5,277 bases of DNA from Verrucomicrobiaceae bacterium (GTDB lineage: Bacteria; Verrucomicrobiota; Verrucomicrobiae; Verrucomicrobiales; Akkermansiaceae): the NCBI GenBank assembly GCA_947372405.1, contig CANBTO010000407.1, forward strand, positions 1 to 5,277. The letters are read 5' to 3'. This document shows positions 1 to 5,277 of the stretch, one piece after another (position 1 is the stretch's first letter; every line of letters begins with the position of its first letter). A model generated the notes under the pieces. That model saw nothing but the letters and a program-made list of their open reading frames with translations. It had not been told where the DNA came from and searched no databases. A program made the position numbers and the translations under genes.

Positions 1-2
1 TT

Positions 3-590
3 TATTCATTCCTCGTTCATACGGGCAGCACCAACACCGGATTTGAGTTCGACATCTGGGCTTGGCGTGACCGGAATTTCCACAACAACTACCCGCCTCA
101 CGGCTGGTGCGCCGCAAGGTTCAATGAATGTTTCAGAAATATGCTGGTCCGTGAAGATACCCATGAGCCGATTCTGCATTTAGCCTCGGCGCTGGCACCG
201 CTATGGTTGGAGCCGAATAAGCAAGTGAAAGTTAAGAACGCTCCGACTGATTACGGAACTATTTCCTACACCATTGATGCGAGCGAAGGTGGGGCCAAGG
301 TGAGCTTTGATTCAAAATGGCGGAAGGCGCCGAAAATGATTCAGTTTCATATTCCTTGGTTTGCACAACTTGGTTCAGCTTTTGTAGATGGGAAAGAAGT
401 GAAAGCCGTGAATCGCGTCATTGAGCTGCCAGCCAATGCCCGTGAACTGGATATAAAGTGGACGTTAACACCCAAGCCCGAGCTCAGCTACCTCAAGGGT
501 GTGGAGCGGTATGTGGAGCGGTATTGGAAAATCCAATTTGGCGAGAAGATTCCGGGCTTCGACAGTCGTTGGATTTTTCCGGAGGAGTGA
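3..590 (+). CDS. C-terminal fragment of a large glycoside-hydrolase-like protein (5' end outside window)
   Basis: The frame is open from the left edge to the TGA at 588-590, so this is the last ~195 residues of a longer protein; the internal ATG at 141 is not its start. The first ~65 residues are aromatic-rich, with FEFDIWAWRDRNFHNNYPP followed by a Trp/Cys/Arg/Asn-containing helix-like stretch. This resembles the end of a helical barrel domain of the six-hairpin glycosidase type. From about residue 75 (VKVKNAPTDYGTISYTI) to residue 160 the alternating hydrophobic pattern and a DGKEV turn suggest a beta-sandwich cap, as found at the C-terminus of many Verrucomicrobia and Planctomycetes sugar-processing proteins. 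No catalytic residues can be assigned from this part. Residues 167-174 are a duplicated VERY-VERY encoded by a perfect 12-nt tandem repeat. The gene converges on folC with a 59 bp gap. That it is coding is clear; the enzymatic assignment is an inference. Confidence 0.7.
   Translation, partial: YSFLVHTGSTNTGFEFDIWAWRDRNFHNNYPPHGWCAARFNECFRNMLVREDTHEPILHLASALAPLWLEPNKQVKVKNAPTDYGTISYTIDASEGGAKVSFDSKWRKAPKMIQFHIPWFAQLGSAFVDGKEVKAVNRVIELPANARELDIKWTLTPKPELSYLKGVERYVERYWKIQFGEKIPGFDSRWIFPEE
500..524 (+). repeat. Perfect 12-nt in-frame tandem duplication
   Basis: The unit gtggagcggtat occurs twice back to back at 501-512 and 513-524, with the preceding t500 extending the match by one base. It is in frame and duplicates the four residues Val-Glu-Arg-Tyr near the C-terminus of the left-edge gene. 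Two identical copies at the nucleotide level suggest a recent slippage or duplication event. Confidence 0.85.
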
Positions 591-649
591 GCTTGATATT
601 AACGGATGGGGAAATGGGAGTTATAACAATTATCATCCTGCCGCCCGAG

Positions 650-1861
650 CTACTGGGCGCTGGGTTGAAATTTCCCGTCAGTTAGATAAGCCCGGGCCTC
701 GCCGACAAGAAATAGCGAGCCGGCCACAAGGAGCGGGTCTGCATGGGCGAGCGCGGCGGCGAAGGCTCTGGCGAAGGTGTCACAAGCTTGATGCGGCGGG
801 GCATCAGGTGGTAAATGTTCAGCGAGCTCGGCTACCGTCGCCGCGCGGGGGGAATCGACCGGACAGAGGAAAATCCGTGAGGCCAGCGGGGCGAGGATGG
901 CGAGGATGCCTGCGATGTCCTTGCCGCTGACGGCGCTGAAGACGAGCGCTGCCTTTTTGCCGGGAAAGCATGTCTGCCAGGTGGCTGCTAGAACGGCCGC
1001 GGACTGGGGATTGTGTGCACCGTCGAGGACGACGCCGGGGCGGATCATTTCAAACCGCCCCGGCCAGTTGACGTGGCCGAGACCGTAGCGCACGCAGTCG
1101 GAGTTGAGCGGAATGCCGGCGCGGTGTAGCGCCGCTATCGCGACGGCGGCGTTCCATGTCTGATGCTCGCCGGCGAGGGCAAGAGAATAGCCTAACAGCG
1201 GCTCGTCAATGAACTCCAGAGGCACCCGTTTTTCGTTGGCTTCCTGCTCCAAAACGTGCGTCACCCCGGCGGTTTGAGGGGCGGAAATGGCGGGTTTTCC
1301 ACGGACGAAAATGCCCGCTTTTTCGAGTGCGATTTCTTCCAGTGAGTTTCCCAGCCACTGCATGTGGTCGAGTCCGATGGGGGTGATCACGCAGACATCG
1401 GCGGGCACGGCGGTGGTGGCATCGAGCCGCCCGCCCATGCCGGTTTCCAGCACGATAAGTTCGCACTCGCGGAGCCGAAACCAGCGCATTGCGAGGACGA
1501 GTGAGATTTCAAAAAATTTGGGATGTGGATCCATCCGCTCGCAGACGGCACGCAGCTCGGTAAGCATGGCGGCGCAGGTTTCTTCAGGAATTTGATCGCC
1601 GTTGACTTGGATCCGTTCGCGGTAGTCGATGAGATGTGGCGAGGTGAAAAGTCCGCACCGCTGGCCGCAGGCGCGGGCGATGCTGTCGATCATCGCACAG
1701 GTGCTGCCTTTGCCGTTGGTCCCGGCGACGTGGATGACCTTCACGCCATGCGCGGGATAGGCGAGGAATTCCCTGAGCAAAAGGCGCGGCCCATCAAGTC
1801 CGAGTTTGATCCCGAACATCTGGGTGGAAAATAGCCAATCGATCGCCTCTCGGTAACGCAT
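650..1861 (-). CDS. folC: Bifunctional folylpolyglutamate synthase / dihydrofolate synthase
   Basis: This Mur-ligase-family cytoplasmic enzyme uses ATP to join dihydropteroate to L-Glu, and then adds gamma-linked Glu to reduced folates. Counting from the chosen start (403 residues), the visible signatures are: the P-loop GTNGKGS (47-53) inside HVAGTNGKGS; the omega-loop TSPHL (73-77); ETGMGGRLDAT (139-149); ITPIGLDH (159-166); and EKAGI (180-184), whose Lys181 sits where the family's carbamylated lysine lies. They continue with GEHQTWNAAVA (232-242), WPGRFE (267-272) and LDGAHNP (280-286), which opens the C-terminal domain. Both domains are complete. The ATG at 1861 was chosen because MRYREAIDWL is where FolC homology normally begins. 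The frame stays open upstream to an ATG at 2002 (450 residues), but those 47 extra residues show no family motif. Neither start has a strong SD. The gene converges on the left-edge gene and is divergent from doxX. Confidence 0.93.
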   Translation of the reverse strand: MRYREAIDWLFSTQMFGIKLGLDGPRLLLREFLAYPAHGVKVIHVAGTNGKGSTCAMIDSIARACGQRCGLFTSPHLIDYRERIQVNGDQIPEETCAAMLTELRAVCERMDPHPKFFEISLVLAMRWFRLRECELIVLETGMGGRLDATTAVPADVCVITPIGLDHMQWLGNSLEEIALEKAGIFVRGKPAISAPQTAGVTHVLEQEANEKRVPLEFIDEPLLGYSLALAGEHQTWNAAVAIAALHRAGIPLNSDCVRYGLGHVNWPGRFEMIRPGVVLDGAHNPQSAAVLAATWQTCFPGKKAALVFSAVSGKDIAGILAILAPLASRIFLCPVDSPRAATVAELAEHLPPDAPPHQACDTFARAFAAALAHADPLLVAGSLFLVGEARAYLTDGKFQPSAQ

Positions 1862-2075
1862 TGTGAGGCCCCATCCATCACCCGGATTGAGGCTTCTGCC
1901 AAGCAGACAATCACCAATCGCCATGGCTGGAATAACGCCATCGCGTGTGACTTCCGGGTGGGCATGCGATTTTTTGAAATCTGGGGAATACATTCGCGTC
2001 ATTTTGCTCTAGCATTCAGCCAACCGCGACGAATCAAGTCACGGTGCCGCGAACTTTCACCTCCCTAGCTACCCA

Positions 2076-2537
2076 ATGAAACCGATCCTGGATAAAATTG
2101 CCCGTCTTCACGCCCGTTTTAATCCACCCATGCAGTGCATGGTCCTGTTGTTTCTCCGCATCACCATTGGGTGGCGTTTTTATTTATCAGGCAGTGGTAA
2201 GTTGAGGCACTTTGAGGGAACCAAGGAATTTTTTACCGACCTACATATTCCGGCTCCCGGCTTCCATGCGGGGTTGGTTGGCGGCACGGAAATGATTGGC
2301 GGGCTGCTGTTGATTGCAGGTCTCTGCACGCGGCTGATCTCGGTGCCGTTAATTGTTTCGATGATCGTTGCCTACCTCACTGCTCACCGGGCCGAGGGCT
2401 TCAACAGTTTGTATGACTTCACCGATCAGGCACCGTTCATGTTTCTATGTGTTTGCCTAGTGACCTTGGTTTTTGGTCCCGGGAAAATCTCGCTGGATGG
2501 CTTGATTGCGTGCTGGTGGAAAAACCGGAACGACTGA
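2076..2537 (+). CDS. DoxX family inner-membrane protein
   Basis: A 153-residue polytopic membrane protein of the DoxX/DoxD-like family. Four hydrophobic segments are visible at about residues 21-40, 63-83, 87-103 and 118-134. Family hallmarks are the first-helix pattern LRITIGWRFYLSGSGKL (27-43), the ETMIGG-type second helix (here GGTEMIGGLLLIAGLCTR, 69-86, with its conserved Glu72 and Gly pair) and the terminal FGPGKISLDG (133-142), which matches the GPG-x-x-SLD ending of the family. The N-terminal 20 residues are basic and probably cytoplasmic. The family is linked to thiosulfate:quinone oxidoreductase in Acidianus and to redox-stress complexes in mycobacteria, but most members have no known role and nothing here indicates a substrate. 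Upstream of the ATG is cacctccctagctaccca, which has no SD on this strand, so initiation is probably SD-independent. The stop codon is immediately followed by the stop codon of the convergent M29-like gene. Confidence 0.88.
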   Translation: MKPILDKIARLHARFNPPMQCMVLLFLRITIGWRFYLSGSGKLRHFEGTKEFFTDLHIPAPGFHAGLVGGTEMIGGLLLIAGLCTRLISVPLIVSMIVAYLTAHRAEGFNSLYDFTDQAPFMFLCVCLVTLVFGPGKISLDGLIACWWKNRND

Positions 2538-3752
2538 TCATCGGTTGGAGGCGAGCGCGTCGATTAGATATCGTGAAGGGCGGAAATTCTCGATGAGGAT
2601 TTCGTTCTGCGTGCCGCGCTTCATCCGCACTTGGCTGATGTTGAAATTCGGGGTTTTGTGCGGGGCGAACAGGATGTCATCATGGGTCGAGTTCTCATGT
2701 TTCTTGAACATGCTCGGCAGAATATCACCGCCGAGATGGTCGTCGCGGCCAGTGGCGAGGTGACAGGTGCCTAACACTTTTTCGTCTTGGATATCCGCAC
2801 CGGATACAGGGAGGACTTGGGTGCCGAAACCAAGCTCGCCGAGGGTGCCGGTCATCGGGTCATCGGCAAGGCGGGCGTTGTGCGCGTCGATGGTGGCCTG
2901 GCTGCCTTGAATGAGCGTGGAATGGATGATGCAGCGGTTTTCAACTTCGAGCACCCCGAGTGTGCCGTCCTCGTATTTCATGGGAAAATGTCCGCGGGCA
3001 TCGACTGGCACGAAGTAAACCTCACCGGCGGGGAGATTGGCGATGTCGGGATTTTTTCCAAGACAGAGGCCATGGGATTTCTGAGCGTCTTGACCGCCTA
3101 GCCCAAGCCAAGCTGTTAGAATGCGACCGTCTTCGAGGGTGAAGTCGATTTCGATCGAGTCGGCGTTCGTTAGAGCGAGGCGCAGGCGTTCCGCATCTTC
3201 CGAGACTTCATGGTAATCAACGGCGAGGCCGGAGTTGAGGATGACGTCGTTGAGGCCATGGAGAGTGGCACCCCGGAAGCCATATTGTTTGCATTTCGCG
3301 GTGAGCGGCGCGGTGGCGGAGAAGGTCGAGATGCAGAGGATCAAATCGTAGTTTGGATAGATATCGGCATCCAATGAGAGCAGGTTTCCTTTCGTGTCCC
3401 AGATCTCATCTGCCAAATCGAGATTGGATCCGCGGGTGCAGCGGAAGGCGAACATTTCGCCACCCGTCATGCCGAGTTCGTCGAGGGCGCCGTTCTGTAG
3501 TCCGAGATAGAAATGCTGATAGGCGTTTTTCTGAACGGGAAAGCCCGCTTGCCTGAGGTAGGCGTGGTCGCGCATGAGCGAGACTGGCTCGTCAAAATCA
3601 ATGAGGATGCAGACACGGCAGCCCTCTGTCGGAGAGAACACGGTTCCCAACAACCGGACGAGATCGAATGCTGGAAACTCGCGGTTTTCCGGATGAAGCA
3701 GAATTTCCTCGTGAAAGTAGTCGGGTAGGGCGGGCGCGGAGATGAGGGACAT
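2538..3752 (-). CDS. M29 aminopeptidase-like metalloprotein (divergent)
   Basis: A 404-residue protein close to the ~410 residues usual for family M29 aminopeptidases (AmpS, AmpT, PepS), a superfamily that also includes the dioxygenase NicX. The C-terminal half holds an ordered set of candidate metal ligands: Glu244 in NLPAGEVYF, Glu306 in GTLGELGFGT, His331 in EKVLGTCHLATG, and the pair His357-x-Asp359 in THDDILF. In S. aureus AmpS the equivalents, from memory, are E253, E319, H348, H381 and D383, with similar spacing. The family's catalytic Tyr lies seven residues after the third ligand; here that position is Asp338, in GRDDHLGG, so peptidase activity is uncertain. The N-terminal ~240 residues are an alpha/beta-type region that I can only place by position. 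There is no signal peptide, so it is probably cytoplasmic. The gene lies 55 bp downstream of the DUF151 gene in the same direction and may share its transcript. The start has only a weak SD. The fold-level assignment is fairly sure; the reaction is not. Confidence 0.8.
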   Translation of the reverse strand: MSLISAPALPDYFHEEILLHPENREFPAFDLVRLLGTVFSPTEGCRVCILIDFDEPVSLMRDHAYLRQAGFPVQKNAYQHFYLGLQNGALDELGMTGGEMFAFRCTRGSNLDLADEIWDTKGNLLSLDADIYPNYDLILCISTFSATAPLTAKCKQYGFRGATLHGLNDVILNSGLAVDYHEVSEDAERLRLALTNADSIEIDFTLEDGRILTAWLGLGGQDAQKSHGLCLGKNPDIANLPAGEVYFVPVDARGHFPMKYEDGTLGVLEVENRCIIHSTLIQGSQATIDAHNARLADDPMTGTLGELGFGTQVLPVSGADIQDEKVLGTCHLATGRDDHLGGDILPSMFKKHENSTHDDILFAPHKTPNFNISQVRMKRGTQNEILIENFRPSRYLIDALASNR

Positions 3753-3807
3753 AGGCCGTTACCGTAAAACCATCAGGTTCCTTCGCAAGGGGGATTCGTG
3801 AAATATT

Positions 3808-4299
3808 TCATAGGATGCCGAGATCCGGCGAACCGCCCTCGTCCGACCCGCTATTTTCGCGCATCTCTTTGAGCACACCGGTCATGTCTTCGAGCGTGTC
3901 CCACAACTCTCTAACAACGTAAAATGGCGCACCGCAGCGGGCGACGATCGCGAGGCAATCAGAGGGACGGGCGTCGAGCTCGATGATCTTCCGCTCCATG
4001 ATTTCATTCTCGGCTTCCAGAATCAGCCGCGCGTAATAAATTTCATGCTCCATCCGCACGATCACCGCCCGCGAAACTTTTGCGCCAAAGGCTTCCAACG
4101 TCAGCAAATACAAATCATGGGTCAGCGGTCTCGGTGGTATCTGACCACTTAGCGATGCATTGATCGAGGTCCCCACTCCCGGATCAATGTAAAATACGAT
4201 GGTCTTCACCCCGTTTCCTAGAAATACGGCACACCCCGCCTGAGTGGGCAGCAGGGCGATCGGTTCTACGCGGATCAGATTAGACATCGGACTCAGCAT
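3808..4299 (-). CDS. Bifunctional nuclease family protein (DUF151/BFN)
   Basis: A 163-residue protein with the DUF151 domain, named after plant BFN1 and seen as a small stand-alone protein in many bacteria. From the chosen start, the visible motifs are VEPIALLPTQAGCAVFLGN (11-29), ID at 38-39, RPLTHDL (57-63), which matches the R-P-x-T-H-D-L motif, and IELDARPSDCLAIVAR (106-121), the most conserved block. The C-terminal ~30 residues are acidic and glycine/serine-rich (SGSDEGGSPD) and lie beyond the domain. The start at 4299 is preferred because GGAGG lies 8 nt upstream; the frame extends 15 residues further to an ATG at 4344, which lacks an SD, and another ATG lies at 4287. DUF151 members have been reported as nucleases and, in Thermotoga (TM0160), solved structurally without a settled role; activity here is inferred from family only. 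The gene is transcribed away from the rRNA operon and lies 55 bp upstream of the M29-like gene. Confidence 0.9.
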   Translation of the reverse strand: MLSPMSNLIRVEPIALLPTQAGCAVFLGNGVKTIVFYIDPGVGTSINASLSGQIPPRPLTHDLYLLTLEAFGAKVSRAVIVRMEHEIYYARLILEAENEIMERKIIELDARPSDCLAIVARCGAPFYVVRELWDTLEDMTGVLKEMRENSGSDEGGSPDLGIL

Positions 4300-4307
4300 C
4301 TGCTGGG

Positions 4308-4312
4308 CCTCC
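4308..4312 (-). promoter_or_regulatory. Shine-Dalgarno site deciding the DUF151 gene start
   Basis: Read on the - strand this is GGAGG, followed by an 8-nt spacer and the ATG at 4299-4297. It is the clearest SD of any - strand gene in the window and favours this start over the in-frame ATG codons at 4344 and 4287. Confidence 0.6.
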
Positions 4313-4477
4313 GGATTTTCCAAGGCCAAAGCGGAAATTTGCATATTTCAAAAGCGGAGTATCTGAAAACTGCAGGTTCGGGGAATGAAATCGCTATGCT
4401 GTTTAAAAACCCACCCATTAAGAACCAGTGAGTTGCGAAGGAGTTGGAAAAATCTGTAAAAAAGGTGACAAAAGGGA

Positions 4478-4507
4478 TTGACCGGTGAGAGGAGGGGGGA
4501 CTAGTTT
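4478..4507 (+). promoter_or_regulatory. Probable rRNA operon promoter
   Basis: A candidate -35 ttgacc (4478-4483) is followed, after an 18-bp spacer, by a weak -10 tagttt (4502-4507) and then a GC-rich run ccgcgcg typical of the discriminator of stringently controlled rRNA promoters. The preceding 40 bases are A-rich (ggaaaaatctgtaaaaaagg), as expected for an UP element. Transcription would start near 4514-4516. The -10 matches the consensus at only three positions, so the assignment rests mainly on context: it faces the 16S gene and lies upstream of the boxA-like site. Confidence 0.45.
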
Positions 4508-4549
4508 CCGCGCGTCGCCACGACGGAGGGCGACCGAGAGACAAGGCGT

Positions 4550-4593
4550 CGATCGCGGTGATCTTTGTAAGATCTTCACCCGATCGGCTTTTT
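4550..4593 (+). terminator. Terminator-like hairpin in the rRNA leader
   Basis: The arms pair as cgatcg (4550-4555) with cgatcg (4581-4586), ggt (4557-4559) with acc (4578-4580), and gatctt (4560-4565) with aagatc (4569-4574), around a tgt loop. There is a one-base bulge on the left arm and a three-base bulge on the right. The stem is followed by gc and then ttttt (4589-4593), so it is oriented as an intrinsic terminator on the + strand. It sits after the predicted promoter and before boxA. It could be an attenuator of the rRNA transcript, a stop for transcription from upstream, or simply leader structure. Confidence 0.4.
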
Positions 4594-4608
4594 AGTCCCC
4601 TCGAAACA

Positions 4609-4620
4609 AGCTCTTTGACA
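4609..4620 (+). promoter_or_regulatory. boxA-like rRNA antitermination element
   Basis: The sequence agctctttgaca closely matches the rRNA boxA consensus tgctctttaaca, differing at the first position and at one internal position. Its place, about 240 bases before the 16S gene in the leader, is that of boxA, which as RNA recruits NusB/NusE and helps RNA polymerase pass terminators. Confidence 0.55.
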
Positions 4621-4718
4621 GGATGGCTCAGCGGAAATCGTGCCAAGAATCACCTTAAAAATGGTTCGAAGCGCCTTAAGCAAGTAGGTTACGCTGGGCA
4701 GAGGAAAAAGATTAAATT

Positions 4719-4731
4719 GTGCGCTGCGCAC
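4719..4731. repeat. Perfect short palindrome gtgcgc-t-gcgcac
   Basis: Two perfect 6-bp arms flank a single central T in otherwise AT-rich sequence within the rRNA leader. As RNA it could form only a 4-bp stem with a 5-nt loop; as DNA it could be a protein site. No function can be assigned. Confidence 0.4.
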
Positions 4732-4861
4732 CTGAAAATCATTTATCGGCAACGATATTGAAACAGTGCGCGGAAGCTGGCCCAAAAAGGAAACTTGAGA
4801 GGTCAGCACCCCGATTTAAAATCCGCCCGGCAGTAATGTCGGAACGGCAAATTAGATTATT

Positions 4862-5277
<416 letters not shown>

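Larger units (their letters stand above)
4508..4861 (+). other. 16S rRNA 5' leader region (no protein gene)
   Basis: This ~350-base stretch between the probable promoter and the mature 16S 5' end carries no convincing coding frame. Short open frames here have no SD, no family resemblance, and lie across the leader on both strands. It holds a small hairpin gtcgcc/ggcgac (4514-4519 with 4529-4534) near the predicted RNA start, a larger terminator-like hairpin (4550-4593), a boxA-like element (4609-4620) and a palindrome (4719-4731). The last ~130 bases are AT-rich and presumably contain the 5' half of the 16S processing stem, whose 3' partner lies beyond the window. Confidence 0.6.

Noticed and set aside
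591..649. Bidirectional terminator between the left-edge gene and folC
   Set aside because: The only symmetry is a weak 4-bp ATAA-caa-TTAT, with no GC stem and no T-tract on either strand.
1206..1834. Open frames of 86-103 codons on both strands inside folC
   Set aside because: They are out-of-frame shadows of folC, whose full set of motifs is in the - strand frame. Their residues are Arg/Ser-rich, as expected from GC-rich antisense or shifted frames.
2058..2065. Shine-Dalgarno-like AGGGAGGT on the - strand upstream of folC
   Set aside because: No start codon in the folC frame lies at a usable distance, and the frames that follow it stop within a few codons.
2787..3728. Open + strand frames inside the M29-like gene
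   Set aside because: They lie antisense to a 404-residue frame with an ordered ligand set, and none has an SD or family pattern.
3753..3807. Terminator between the DUF151 and M29-like genes
   Set aside because: The only hairpin is cctt-cgc-aagg with a 4-bp core and no T-tract, too weak to call.
4615..4620. Consensus -35 TTGACA in front of the 16S gene
   Set aside because: No acceptable -10 lies 16-18 bp downstream (the sequence there is aaatcgtgcc). The hexamer is part of the boxA-like agctctttgaca element.

Overview
The window comes from a bacterium of the phylum Verrucomicrobiota, most likely order Verrucomicrobiales. The evidence is at the right edge, where the first ~416 bases of a 16S rRNA gene are present. 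Positions 5198-5215 read acacctacgggtggcagc, which is exactly the target of FISH probe EUB338-III, designed for Verrucomicrobiales. The usual bacterial form of this site is actcctacgggaggcagc. The protein genes fit this placement, and several starts lack a clear Shine-Dalgarno (SD) sequence.

Layout, left to right: (1) the C-terminal ~195 residues of a large + strand protein whose start lies outside the window. It looks like an (alpha/alpha)-barrel plus beta-sandwich, glycoside-hydrolase-like protein, but is not firmly assigned. (2) A - strand folC (folylpolyglutamate/dihydrofolate synthase) that converges on it. (3) A + strand DoxX-family small membrane protein, divergent from folC. (4) A - strand gene for a metalloprotein that keeps the metal-ligand pattern of M29 aminopeptidases. 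Its stop codon directly abuts that of doxX, sharing TGATCA. (5) Upstream of it on the - strand, 55 bp away, a DUF151 bifunctional-nuclease-family gene. (6) A ~560 bp noncoding region holding the rRNA promoter and leader: a probable promoter with GC-rich discriminator, a terminator-like hairpin, a boxA-like antitermination site and a short palindrome. (7) The 5' end of the 16S rRNA gene, running off the window.

The genes do not form one pathway. folC is folate housekeeping, doxX is a small membrane protein of uncertain role, and the DUF151 and M29-like genes may be co-transcribed away from the rRNA operon. No mobile element, CRISPR array, tRNA, toxin-antitoxin or defence system is visible, and I see no clear undescribed multi-gene system. 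The points most worth checking are the divergent M29-like enzyme, in which the expected catalytic Tyr appears to be Asp, and the terminator-like hairpin placed between the rRNA promoter and boxA.
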